Source: an uncultured Clostridia bacterium | GTDB lineage: Bacteria > Bacillota > Clostridia > Christensenellales > Borkfalkiaceae | NCBI GenBank assembly: GCA_944338165.1 | Contig: CALVLN010000002.1 | Coordinates: 62,001 to 126,000, forward strand | Direction of reading: 5' to 3' | Length of the DNA: 64,000 nt | Part shown: positions 30,313-37,775 of the stretch, one piece after another | How the letters are laid out: each line of letters begins with the position of its first letter | Position numbering within the stretch: position 1 is the first letter of the stretch | Program-made: the position numbers and the translations under genes | The notes under the pieces: generated by a model | Seen by the model: only the letters and a program-made list of their open reading frames with translations | Told to the model about the DNA's origin: nothing | Databases searched by the model: none

Positions 30313-31560
30313 TCACGCCCCTTTGACCCTGGCGAGGTCGACGTTGTCCTTCTTGCGGTCAGAAAGCGCGCGCACGGGATGCTCCTTGTTCTGCAAGCGA
30401 TAGTCGGCGCCGAACTCGGCAATCGCCTTTTCGATGACGGTATGCGTGCCGACGCTTCCCACATCGCCGTTGATGCGGCGGTTGTAGGCAAAATAACGGA
30501 AATCGTCGGGGAGCGAATCCAGCTCCTCGAAGCCCTCCCCCACCCCGGTCAGGCGCACGCTTTTCAACACGCCGCGGATAAACTCCTTCTGCGGGCGGAA
30601 TTTGAGAAGTTCGGGGAACGCCGCGCCCGTCGGGAAGCACTGCTGCCATTCCTTGCCCTCGTACGTGCGGAGAAGATCCGCCGCCTCGTGAAGATGCGCG
30701 ACTTCTTCCTCAAAATGCATGCCCCAAATCTTTTTGATGCGGGCGTCCGTCTCGCTCTCGTAACAGGAGTAATAGAGATAACACTCCGTATACTCGTTCA
30801 TGAGCAGGTTTTCCCATTCCGTCATGGAAGGATCTTTCAGACATCCGTAACCCGTGACGTGCTGTTCCTCGATCATGGCGATCTCGTTATACAGCTTGCG
30901 CCCGAGCGGCGAAGTGTAGAGGTTGGCGACGTTCATATAAAAATTCATCGTCTGCTGCTCCGCCGCCGTGATGATGTTGACGCAAAGGCGCGTCCTGAGA
31001 TCGTTCAAATACCCGTTGAGATACAGCCGCACGTCGTCGGACGGATGGCGGTATTCGGCGACGGTCGGCCGCCCGGGCATGATCTCCGTGTAATCGCCGA
31101 CCAGCCGCGCGGGATCCCCGCCCTTTTCCAGTTCCATGAGGTCGGCATAGCGGTAGAGATGATCGAAATCTTCCAGCAGCGCAAACTCCAGCTGCCGTTT
31201 CACGTAGTCGTTCTTTTCCCCGATCGCGAGGGCGGCGGTGAGGTCGACGGCGAGCTGCTCGTAACCGATGGTATGTTCGAGGATGCTTTCATCGGCGGGT
31301 TTGAGCCCCGCCACGCGCTTCTGCTGGATCTGCTCGACGCGGCGCATGTAGGCAAGGCGGCGGCGCACGTCGTTGTTGGGGCACATGCGCGAAAAGGAAT
31401 GGGAAAGCCGGACCGATTCAAATTCCGTGCCGGACATTAAAATGACGCGCAGGCGGGTGTACGGATCGACTTCATTTTTATCGTAAGGCTTTAAAAATAC
31501 CTTATCCCAGGACGTAAACGCCTTATCCATCTTCTGCGGTTTGAGTTCAAAAGGATTCAT
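30313..31560 (-). CDS. Ferritin-like diiron-type protein, function unknown
   Basis: A 415-residue, largely helical protein. The helices contain repeated Glu/His pairs of ferritin-like proteins: TIGYEQLAVDLTAAL, LLEDFDHLYRYADLM, AEQQTMNFYMNV with EIAMIEEQHVTGY, and YLYYSCYESETD with MHFEEEVAHLHEAADLL. Such pairs could make one or two dinuclear iron sites. The length is about twice that of rubrerythrin, so two four-helix bundles may be fused. No rubredoxin CxxC centre. The start at 31560 (MNPFELKPQ) is eight bases from GGAGG and is preferred to the ATG at 31566. Possibly an oxygen or peroxide defence protein of an anaerobe. Confidence 0.75.
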   Translation of the reverse strand: MNPFELKPQKMDKAFTSWDKVFLKPYDKNEVDPYTRLRVILMSGTEFESVRLSHSFSRMCPNNDVRRRLAYMRRVEQIQQKRVAGLKPADESILEHTIGYEQLAVDLTAALAIGEKNDYVKRQLEFALLEDFDHLYRYADLMELEKGGDPARLVGDYTEIMPGRPTVAEYRHPSDDVRLYLNGYLNDLRTRLCVNIITAAEQQTMNFYMNVANLYTSPLGRKLYNEIAMIEEQHVTGYGCLKDPSMTEWENLLMNEYTECYLYYSCYESETDARIKKIWGMHFEEEVAHLHEAADLLRTYEGKEWQQCFPTGAAFPELLKFRPQKEFIRGVLKSVRLTGVGEGFEELDSLPDDFRYFAYNRRINGDVGSVGTHTVIEKAIAEFGADYRLQNKEHPVRALSDRKKDNVDLARVKGA

Positions 31561-31624
31561 ATTCATTCCCTCCGGAAAAAGTTTCTACGGTTATTCCCCG
31601 CCGCAAAAACAATTAGACATCCCC

Positions 31625-31653
31625 TTGCCTTTTTGCGCAAAACTTGTTATAAT
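31625..31653 (+). promoter_or_regulatory. Promoter of mtnN-luxS-ung
   Basis: TTGCCT, 17 bases, TATAAT, 34 bases before the mtnN ATG, which has AAGGAG. Confidence 0.8.
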
Positions 31654-31686
31654 GTGCGTAAGATATCTTTCAATAAGGAGAAAACC

Positions 31687-32343
31687 ATGATCGGAGCTGT
31701 CATTGCATTGGATGCGGAGGCGGACGCCCTCCTCGACCAAATGCAGACCGAAAACATCTATACAGCCTACGGGAAACCCGTATACGTCGGCAAGGCGTTC
31801 GGCAAAGACGTCGTCCTTACCGTATGCGGCGTGGGAAAGGTGAACGCCGCGGCGGGCGCCTGCGCGGTGATCGCAAAGGGCGCGGACGTCGTGCTCAACT
31901 TCGGCGTCGCCGGCGGCCTGAACGAACAAACGGAGCTTGCGGAAGTTTACCTCATCGAAAAAGCCGTACAATACGATTTCGACATCACCCAGCTCGAAGG
32001 CGGCGAAGTGGGAACTTTGGACGGCGAGGCGGAAAACTTCCTCCCCCTGCACGTCCCGCGCGCACTTGACTTTGCCCGCCGCGCGCTCGGCACGGGCGAC
32101 CGCTTCAACGATTCCCCGGAAGATCACGCGCTGCTGCTCCGCCTCGGGGCGCACATCCGCGACATGGAAGGCGCCGCCATTGCGCAGGTGTGCAAATACG
32201 CAGGCGTTCCCTGCGTCTCCGTCAAGGCGATCTCCGACGTGTACGGAAACGGCAGCACCACCGAACAATATGAAAAAAACCTCGCCAAGGCGTCGCTCAA
32301 TTTAAAAGCGCACATGGGCGAGATCTTCTCCGCACTCGATTGA
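31687..32343 (+). CDS. mtnN: 5'-methylthioadenosine/S-adenosylhomocysteine nucleosidase
   Basis: A 218-residue nucleosidase that removes adenine from S-adenosylhomocysteine and methylthioadenosine. N-terminus MIGAVIALDAEADAL, the phosphorylase-family block VLNFGVAGGL near residue 70, the substrate glutamate in DMEGAAIAQV near residue 160 and the catalytic aspartate in SVKAISDVYG near 182. It produces S-ribosylhomocysteine, the substrate of LuxS encoded 9 bases downstream. Confidence 0.95.
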   Translation: MIGAVIALDAEADALLDQMQTENIYTAYGKPVYVGKAFGKDVVLTVCGVGKVNAAAGACAVIAKGADVVLNFGVAGGLNEQTELAEVYLIEKAVQYDFDITQLEGGEVGTLDGEAENFLPLHVPRALDFARRALGTGDRFNDSPEDHALLLRLGAHIRDMEGAAIAQVCKYAGVPCVSVKAISDVYGNGSTTEQYEKNLAKASLNLKAHMGEIFSALD

Positions 32344-32352
32344 GAGGCCCCT

Positions 32353-32787
32353 ATGGAACGCATCCCGTCTTTCAGCAAAAATCACGACATGCTTCCCGTG
32401 GGGCTGCACGTCTCCATGCAGATGCACGGCATCACCACCTTCGATCTGCGCTTCAAAAAACCAAACGGCGGCGATTACGTCACGCCCAAGGCGCTGCACA
32501 CCACCGAGCACCTGCTCGCCACCGCGCTGCGCAACAGCGCGGAAAAAGACAACGTCGTCTACTTCGGGCCCATGGGCTGCCGCACGGGATACTATCTGCT
32601 CACCGTGAACCTCACGTATGCGCAGGTAAAAGAACTCCTCATCGGCTGCATCCGCGAGGCGCTCGCCCTCCGGGAGATCCCCGGCGGCAAACGCGAGGAA
32701 TGCGGTAACTACCTCGAACACGATCTTGACGGCGCCAAGCGCGACCTTGCGGCATATCTTGCCGTACTGGAGGCGGACCATGATTGA
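32353..32787 (+). CDS. luxS: S-ribosylhomocysteine lyase LuxS
   Basis: A 144-residue LuxS, an iron(II) enzyme that cleaves S-ribosylhomocysteine to homocysteine and the AI-2 precursor. Metal motif HTTEH (about residues 49-53), catalytic cysteine in FGPMGCRTGYY near residue 77, and third metal histidine replaced or provided in the ECGNYLEHDL block near residue 115-125. Between mtnN and ung; the end overlaps the ung start by eight bases. Confidence 0.96.
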   Translation: MERIPSFSKNHDMLPVGLHVSMQMHGITTFDLRFKKPNGGDYVTPKALHTTEHLLATALRNSAEKDNVVYFGPMGCRTGYYLLTVNLTYAQVKELLIGCIREALALREIPGGKREECGNYLEHDLDGAKRDLAAYLAVLEADHD

Positions 32788-33451
32788 CCTCGGCGACTGG
32801 AAGGCACCGCTCGCACCCCTCTTTGCGGACGAACGCTACCAAAAGATCCGTGAATTTTTAAAGCAGGAATACAGCACGCACGTCGTCTATCCGGACATGT
32901 ATGACATCTTCAACTGTTTCCGCTATACGCCGTACGCATCCGTCAAAGCCGTCCTGCTCGGGCAGGACCCTTACCACAACGAAGGGCAGGCGCACGGGCT
33001 TTGCTTTTCCGTCCGCGACGGCATGCCGAAGCCGCCCTCGCTCGAGAACATCTTCAAGGAACTGCAGGACGACCTCGGTTATCCTCCTCCCAAAAGCGGC
33101 GAGCTCACCAAGTGGGCCAGGCAGGGCGTACTGCTTATGAATACGGCGCTCACCGTGCGCGCGCATGCGGCAAACTCACACGCCGGCTGCGGTTGGAGCT
33201 GGTTCACCGATTCCGTCATCTCGCTCCTGAGCGAAGAAAAAGAACATCTCGTCTTTCTGCTCTGGGGCGGCAATGCGCGGCGCAAAAAACAGCTCATCGA
33301 TACCAAAAAACACCTCGTCCTCGAATGCGCGCACCCTTCCCCGCTCTCTGCCTATCAGGGGTTTTTCGGATGCCGCCACTTTTCCAAGGCCAACGAATAT
33401 CTTACCGCGAACGGCATACCCCCCGTCGATTGGGATCTGAATACGCCATAA
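32780..33451 (+). CDS. ung: Uracil-DNA glycosylase
   Basis: A 223-residue family 1 uracil-DNA glycosylase for base-excision repair. The water-activating motif GQDPYHNEGQAHGL lies near residues 60-73, and the DNA-intercalating loop HPSPLSAYQGFFG near 183-195. ATG at 32780 overlaps the luxS end and implies translational coupling. A normal length for the family. Its joining to luxS is probably just operon economy. Confidence 0.97.
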   Translation: MIDLGDWKAPLAPLFADERYQKIREFLKQEYSTHVVYPDMYDIFNCFRYTPYASVKAVLLGQDPYHNEGQAHGLCFSVRDGMPKPPSLENIFKELQDDLGYPPPKSGELTKWARQGVLLMNTALTVRAHAANSHAGCGWSWFTDSVISLLSEEKEHLVFLLWGGNARRKKQLIDTKKHLVLECAHPSPLSAYQGFFGCRHFSKANEYLTANGIPPVDWDLNTP

Positions 33452-33463
33452 GGCGATACCATG

Positions 33464-33497
33464 CCCCGTGTCAAAGCATTTTGACACGGGTTTTTTT
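33464..33497 (+). terminator. Terminator of mtnN-luxS-ung
   Basis: CCCGTGTCAAA / TTTGACACGGG type arms followed by seven T residues, about 15 bases after the ung stop codon. Confidence 0.9.
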
Positions 33498-33517
33498 ACA
33501 AAGCCGAACGCTTTTGC

Positions 33518-33546
33518 TGGACAAATGCGCAACCGCATGCTATCAT
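33518..33546 (+). promoter_or_regulatory. Promoter of the XRE regulator gene
   Basis: TGGACA, 17 bases, TATCAT. The -10 box ends 14 bases before the ATG at 33561, so the leader would be about eight bases. Confidence 0.65.
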
Positions 33547-33560
33547 ACGGACAAACAACT

Positions 33561-34229
33561 ATGGAACAGATGATCGGAGAAAAACTAAGGCGTGCCCGCA
33601 TGCGGCAGGGGCTCACGCAGGAGGAAGTCGCGGACAAGATCGGCGTCAGCCGCCAGACGGTCTCCAACTGGGAAACGGGGAAATTTTATCCCGACATTGC
33701 AAGCGTGATCGCCCTGAGCGATCTGTATGCGGTCAGCTTAGATACGCTTTTAAAGGGAGACATGAAAATGATCGAGCATCTGGAAGAAAGCACCAACGTC
33801 GTCAAAAGCAGAAAAAAGCTGCTGCACGTCCTGCTGCTTTGCGCCTTCCTGCTCGTCTGGGTGGCGAGCGTTGCGGTGTTCTGGCTGGGCGGCAGGCAGG
33901 ACGCCATGGGGTATTCCATCTTATTCTTCTACATCATCCTCCCCGCGGCGGCGCTCGGCTATTCGCTCTTCCTCGGCTGGGAGGTGCGGTCCCCGCTCAA
34001 ATGGTTTACCCTCATCGCCTTTTCGCTGCTCACCATGCTGGCGGAGTACTTCACCTTCTCGCTGGCGAACATGGTGGCGACGGGGAATTTTAACCTCCCC
34101 GCTCCCGGCATGCTGCTTACAGGACTCATCCCCGGCATGCTCGGCCTCGGGCTCGGCACGTTCATGCGGCATCTGCGGGAACTGCCCGCAAAACAGCAAG
34201 TGCAAAACGATCGGCGGAACGACGCATGA
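33561..34229 (+). CDS. XRE-family regulator with membrane domain
   Basis: A 222-residue protein. Residues about 6-60 are an HTH_3 domain (KLRRARMRQGLTQEEVADKIGVSRQTVSNWETGK). After a charged hinge come about four hydrophobic helices (near residues 90-112, 120-138, 145-165 and 180-200), so it is a membrane-bound regulator of the type common in Clostridia, where the target is often an adjacent transporter; none lies here. The ATG at 33561 has no clear ribosome binding site; ATG at 33570 is an alternative. Confidence 0.85.
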   Translation: MEQMIGEKLRRARMRQGLTQEEVADKIGVSRQTVSNWETGKFYPDIASVIALSDLYAVSLDTLLKGDMKMIEHLEESTNVVKSRKKLLHVLLLCAFLLVWVASVAVFWLGGRQDAMGYSILFFYIILPAAALGYSLFLGWEVRSPLKWFTLIAFSLLTMLAEYFTFSLANMVATGNFNLPAPGMLLTGLIPGMLGLGLGTFMRHLRELPAKQQVQNDRRNDA

Positions 34230-34233
34230 TCAT

Positions 34234-34254
34234 GGCATAACCATGTCTGAAATT
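34234..34254 (+). repeat. 3'-UTR motif, copy 2
   Basis: ATGGCATAACCATGTCTGA, five bases after the XRE gene stop codon, plus strand. Confidence 0.5.
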
Positions 34255-34259
34255 ACAAA

Positions 34260-34294
34260 ACGGCGGGCGGCAGATGATTCTGCCGCCCGCCGCT
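34260..34294 (-). terminator. Terminator of the ylxM-ffh-rpsP-khpA operon
   Basis: Long stem CGGCGGGCGGCAGA / TCTGCCGCCCGCCG with a short loop; on the minus strand it is followed by TTTTGTAATTT. It also lies behind the convergent XRE gene. Confidence 0.85.
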
Positions 34295-34311
34295 CGTTTC
34301 AACGGAAAAAC

Positions 34312-34548
34312 TTACGCCTTTTCCTTGATCTCGACGTTGTACTTTTTGGAGCCGCGGGGCGTTGCCGCGCGCACCAGCGTGCGCAGCGCCTTGGCGATCT
34401 TACCCTGCTTGCCGATGACTTTTCCCATATCGGCGTCGGCGAGCAGCACGGAGACGTTGATCTCGTCCTCCGTTTCCTCGACCTTGTACTCGATTTGGTC
34501 CTTTTCTTCGGCGAACTGCTCGACGATATACTTGATCAGATCCAACAT
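34312..34548 (-). CDS. khpA: KH-domain RNA-binding protein KhpA (YlqC)
   Basis: A 78-residue single KH-domain protein. The GxxG loop is GKQG within MGKVIGKQGKIAKALRTLV (residues about 41-59). KhpA binds RNA, usually with KhpB, and affects cell division and sRNA function in Gram-positives. It directly follows rpsP, as in most Firmicutes. The usual next genes rimM, trmD and rplS are not here; a terminator ends the operon. Confidence 0.93.
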   Translation of the reverse strand: MLDLIKYIVEQFAEEKDQIEYKVEETEDEINVSVLLADADMGKVIGKQGKIAKALRTLVRAATPRGSKKYNVEIKEKA

Positions 34549-34603
34549 GTTCGTATCTCCTTATGCGTTGCGGTGTATTCGGGAAAAAGGAGCGCGGGTG
34601 CGA

Positions 34604-34894
34604 TCACTTCTTTTTCTTCGTCTTGGTCTTGGACGGGCTGAGCTTGGCGGATTTCTCCATTGCGCCTGCCTTGACGAGCAGGTTCTTCACCGTCTCGGTG
34701 GGCTGTACGCCCTTGGAGAGCCAGTCCTTCGCCTTCTCGACGTCGACGGTCAGCGTGACGGGTTCCGTCCTCGGATCGTAAAAACCGATCTTCTCGATGT
34801 ACTCGCCCGTTGCCGCCTTTCTGCCGTCGACGACGACGATGCGGTATACGGGGGACTTCTTGTCGCCCATTCTCACAAGTCTCATTTTAACCAT
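34604..34894 (-). CDS. rpsP: 30S ribosomal protein S16
   Basis: A 96-residue S16, needed for 30S assembly. N-terminus MVKMRLVRMGDKKSPVYRIVV and the following RKAATGEYIEKIGFYDPR are conserved; the C-terminus is a lysine-rich tail. Located 29 bases after ffh and 55 before khpA in one operon. Confidence 0.98.
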   Translation of the reverse strand: MVKMRLVRMGDKKSPVYRIVVVDGRKAATGEYIEKIGFYDPRTEPVTLTVDVEKAKDWLSKGVQPTETVKNLLVKAGAMEKSAKLSPSKTKTKKKK

Positions 34895-34923
34895 ATTGAT
34901 ACCTCCGAAAATTTTTTCCTTGT

Positions 34924-36258
34924 TTATGATCCGAACGGCAGGCGCAGTTTGCCCTTGCCGCCTTTTCCGCCTTTCAGCTGCTTCATCAACGCGCGCGTCT
35001 GCTCGTACTGCTTTAAGAGCTGGTTGATCTCCTGCACGTTCGTGCCGGAACCGGCCGCAATGCGTTTCTTGCGCGAAGAATTGATGATCTGCGGGTTGTC
35101 CCGCTCCTTCGGCGTCATGGAGAGGATGATGGCGCGGATGCGGTCAATGCGCTTCTCGTCGATATCCCCTTCGCTGACCTTAAGTTTTCCCATGCCGGGG
35201 AGCATGCTCATGAGCGCGCTTGCGCCGCCCATCTTCTTCAGCATCTCGAACTGTGCAAGATAATCGGAAAGCGTAAAGGAAGATTCGCGCATCTTGCGCT
35301 CCATCTCCTTGGCCTGCTGCTCGGAAACGGCCTCCTTCGCCTTCTCGATGAGGGAGAGCACGTCCCCCATCCCGAGGATGCGCGACGCCATGCGGTCGGG
35401 ATAAAACGGCTCGAGATCTGTGAGTTTTTCCCCCACGCCGATGAACTTGATGGGTTTGCCCGTGACCGCCTTGATGGAAAGGCAGGCGCCGCCGCGCGTA
35501 TCGCCGTCCAGCTTGGTGAGGATGACGCCCGTGATGGAGAGGCGGTTGTTGAACGTCTCGGCGACGTTGACCGCATCCTGACCCGTCATGGCGTCGACGG
35601 TGAGCAGCGTTTCGGTGACTTCCACCTCCCGCTTGATCTCCTCCAGCTCCTTCATCAGCGCGTCGTCGATGTGAAGGCGGCCCGCCGTATCGATAACGAC
35701 GGTATCGTACCCCATCTTGCGCGCATATTCGACCGCCTGTTTTGCGGTCTTCGCGGGCGCCTGGGTGCCCTTTTCAAACACTTCGGTGTCCGCCTTGCCG
35801 CCGACGATCTTGAGTTGCTCGATCGCCGCGGGGCGGTAAATGTCGCAGGCGACGAGAAGCGGCCGCTTGCCCTGCTTTTTCAGCTGCAGCGCGAGTTTAC
35901 CGCACAGCGTCGTCTTCCCCGCGCCCTGCAGGCCGCACATCATGATGACGGTGGGCGGCTTGGGGGAAACTTCCAGCTTGGCGTTCCCCGAACCCATGAG
36001 CGCGATCAGCTCCTCATCGACGATCTTGATGACCTGCTGCGCCGGATTGAGTGATTGCAAAACCTGCTGGCCGACCGCCTTTTCCGAGACGTCGGCGATG
36101 AATTGTTTGGCGACCTTGATGTTGACGTCCGCCTCGAGCAGCGCGATACGCACTTCCCGCATGGCCGTCCTGATCTCAAGCTCGGTGAGCTTGCCGCGCT
36201 TGGTGAGTTTGGAAAAGATGTGATTGAGCCGCTCGGAGAGCGATGCAAACAGCGCCAT
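34924..36258 (-). CDS. ffh: Signal recognition particle protein Ffh
   Basis: A 444-residue SRP54 GTPase that delivers nascent membrane proteins to FtsY. N domain to about residue 90, G domain with GLQGAGKTTLCGKLA near 109-123, VVIDTAGRLHID near 183-194 and TKLDGDTRGGA near 246-256, then the methionine-rich M domain binding 4.5S RNA (SRKKRIAAGSGTNVQEIN near residue 395). The tail is KGGKGGKGK. It follows ylxM by 11 bases. Confidence 0.98.
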   Translation of the reverse strand: MALFASLSERLNHIFSKLTKRGKLTELEIRTAMREVRIALLEADVNIKVAKQFIADVSEKAVGQQVLQSLNPAQQVIKIVDEELIALMGSGNAKLEVSPKPPTVIMMCGLQGAGKTTLCGKLALQLKKQGKRPLLVACDIYRPAAIEQLKIVGGKADTEVFEKGTQAPAKTAKQAVEYARKMGYDTVVIDTAGRLHIDDALMKELEEIKREVEVTETLLTVDAMTGQDAVNVAETFNNRLSITGVILTKLDGDTRGGACLSIKAVTGKPIKFIGVGEKLTDLEPFYPDRMASRILGMGDVLSLIEKAKEAVSEQQAKEMERKMRESSFTLSDYLAQFEMLKKMGGASALMSMLPGMGKLKVSEGDIDEKRIDRIRAIILSMTPKERDNPQIINSSRKKRIAAGSGTNVQEINQLLKQYEQTRALMKQLKGGKGGKGKLRLPFGS

Positions 36259-36269
36259 TTCCTGCCTCC

Positions 36270-36650
36270 TTACGAAAGTTTTTCGCGGTTTTCCTCGAAG
36301 AGCGCCTTGGCCTCTTCGCCGTAATCACGTTGCATCAGCGCTTGCAGCGCGCCGCATTCCTCTGCGGAAAGGTGCGCCGCCGCCCACTTGCCGACGTCCG
36401 CCAGCAGACAGGAGCGCGCGAGGGAGCTTTCCGCCAGAAGCCGCACGAAATGCAGCTTCTCCTCGTATTCCTCAAGCTGACGGCGCGCCTTGGTGAGCGC
36501 GTCGGAAATGCTCTGCCGCGAACAGCCCTTCTGTTCGGCGATCTCGGCGAGGGACAGATCGCAGTTGAAATAAAGATCGGTAACTTCCCGCTGATGTTCG
36601 GTCAGAAGCGGATTGTACACGTCCCAAAGCCGCAGAAAATGCAGATCCAT
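36270..36650 (-). CDS. ylxM: YlxM-like helix-turn-helix protein
   Basis: A 126-residue protein with a sigma-70 region 4-like HTH (LTEHQREVTDLYFNCDLSLAEIAEQ followed by GCSRQSISDAL, residues about 16-51). YlxM accompanies ffh in Gram-positives and interacts with SRP; it may modulate SRP GTPase activity. The C-terminal part (about 75-126) is an extra helical extension. Start MDLHF at 36650 is preceded by AAGGAGGGAG. Confidence 0.9.
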   Translation of the reverse strand: MDLHFLRLWDVYNPLLTEHQREVTDLYFNCDLSLAEIAEQKGCSRQSISDALTKARRQLEEYEEKLHFVRLLAESSLARSCLLADVGKWAAAHLSAEECGALQALMQRDYGEEAKALFEENREKLS

Positions 36651-36676
36651 GCCCGCTCCCTCCTTGATCTTTCACG

Positions 36677-36705
36677 ATTATACCAGGAAATACGACGCCT
36701 GTCAA
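36677..36705 (-). promoter_or_regulatory. Promoter of the ylxM-ffh operon
   Basis: Perfect TTGACA and TATAAT with a 17-base spacer, 27 bases before the ylxM ATG. Confidence 0.9.
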
Positions 36706-36724
36706 GCATTTTTACTTGACAGGC
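36698..36724. promoter_or_regulatory. Palindrome overlapping the ylxM -35 box
   Basis: GCCTGTCAAG, 7-base centre, CTTGACAGGC; the -35 hexamer TTGACA lies in one arm. Possible operator; in the plus direction a T run follows, so it may instead work as a terminator. Confidence 0.5.
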
Positions 36725-36787
36725 GTAAATTTTTTTTCGGCGCCGCAGGAGCCGCTCCCTTTGCATCTCCGCCCGAAACGCGCTCAA

Positions 36788-36826
36788 AAGCCCGCTCTCC
36801 GCGGCAATCAGCGGAGAGCGGGCTTT
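36788..36826 (-). terminator. Terminator of the plsX-rnc-smc-ftsY operon
   Basis: 15-bp stem AAGCCCGCTCTCCGC / GCGGAGAGCGGGCTT with an 8-base loop, followed on the minus strand by TTTT. Confidence 0.85.
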
Positions 36827-36830
36827 GCTT

Positions 36831-36851
36831 CAGACATGGATATGCCGTATG
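36831..36851 (-). repeat. 3'-UTR motif, copy 3
   Basis: ACGGCATATCCATGTCTGA between the ftsY stop codon and its terminator. Confidence 0.5.
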
Positions 36852-36860
36852 CGTTTTAAA

Positions 36861-37757
36861 TCAGAAAAATCCCTCGACAAACTGCTCGGCGTCAAAGGGC
36901 ACGAGGTCGTCGATCTTTTCCCCGACGCCCGTAAATACGACGGGGATCTTGAGCTCGCCGCAGAGGGAAAAGACGAATCCGCCCTTTGCCGTGCCGTCGA
37001 GTTTGGTAAGCACGATGCCGTCGAGATCCACCGCCTCGTTGAAGATGCGCGCCTGCGAGAGCGCGTTCTGACCCGTGGTGGCGTCCAGCACGAGCAGCTT
37101 CAAAAACTGCGCCTCGGGGAACTCCCGCTCCACGACGCGGTCCATCTTCTTGAGCTCGTTCATGAGGTTTTCCTTGACGTGAAGGCGGCCCGCCGTATCC
37201 ACGAGGACGACGTCCGTCCCCTTTGCCTTGGCGGAAGCGACGGCGTCGAAGATGACGGCCGCGGGATCGCTCCCTTCCTCGTGCTTGACGATGCGCACCT
37301 TGGCGCGGTCTGCCCAGACGGAAAGCTGATCGCCCGCCGCCGCGCGGAAGGTATCCGCCGCCGCGACGGTGACGCTCTTTTTCTGTTTGACGAAATAATT
37401 GGCGACTTTGCCGATGGTGGTCGTCTTGCCCACGCCGTTGACGCCAACGAACATGATGACGCAAGGATACCGGATCTCCGGGATCTCCGCCTCGTTGAGC
37501 GTATCTTCGAGAATATCCTTCAGAAGATCGGTCACGAACTGCTCGTCCTTCACGCGGTTGCCGATCGCCTCCTCCTTGACCTGATCGACGACGTCCTCCG
37601 CCGTGCGGACGGAAACGTCGGACGAGATGAGGATCTCCTCCAGCTCATCGTAAAACTCGTCGCCGAGCTTGTTTTTGGAAAAGAGCATGCGGAGCTTTTG
37701 CGAGACGTTCTCCTTCGTCTTTTTGAGCGCCTGAAAAATTTTACCGAAAAAACCCAT
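36861..37757 (-). CDS. ftsY: SRP receptor FtsY
   Basis: A 298-residue SRP receptor GTPase. It has the NG domain only, without the long acidic A domain of proteobacteria; the N-terminus MGFFGKIFQALKKTKE is an amphipathic, lysine-rich membrane-targeting helix. G motifs: GVNGVGKTTTIGKVA near residues 104-118, VLVDTAGRLHV near 184-194, TKLDGTAKGG near 251-260. Follows smc by 18 bases. Confidence 0.97.
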   Translation of the reverse strand: MGFFGKIFQALKKTKENVSQKLRMLFSKNKLGDEFYDELEEILISSDVSVRTAEDVVDQVKEEAIGNRVKDEQFVTDLLKDILEDTLNEAEIPEIRYPCVIMFVGVNGVGKTTTIGKVANYFVKQKKSVTVAAADTFRAAAGDQLSVWADRAKVRIVKHEEGSDPAAVIFDAVASAKAKGTDVVLVDTAGRLHVKENLMNELKKMDRVVEREFPEAQFLKLLVLDATTGQNALSQARIFNEAVDLDGIVLTKLDGTAKGGFVFSLCGELKIPVVFTGVGEKIDDLVPFDAEQFVEGFF

Positions 37758-37775
37758 TCCCCTGTCCTCCGCGTT

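Noticed and set aside
31625..32787. An S-box or SAH riboswitch before mtnN-luxS
   Set aside because: The leader between the promoter and ATG is under 30 bases, too short for such an element.
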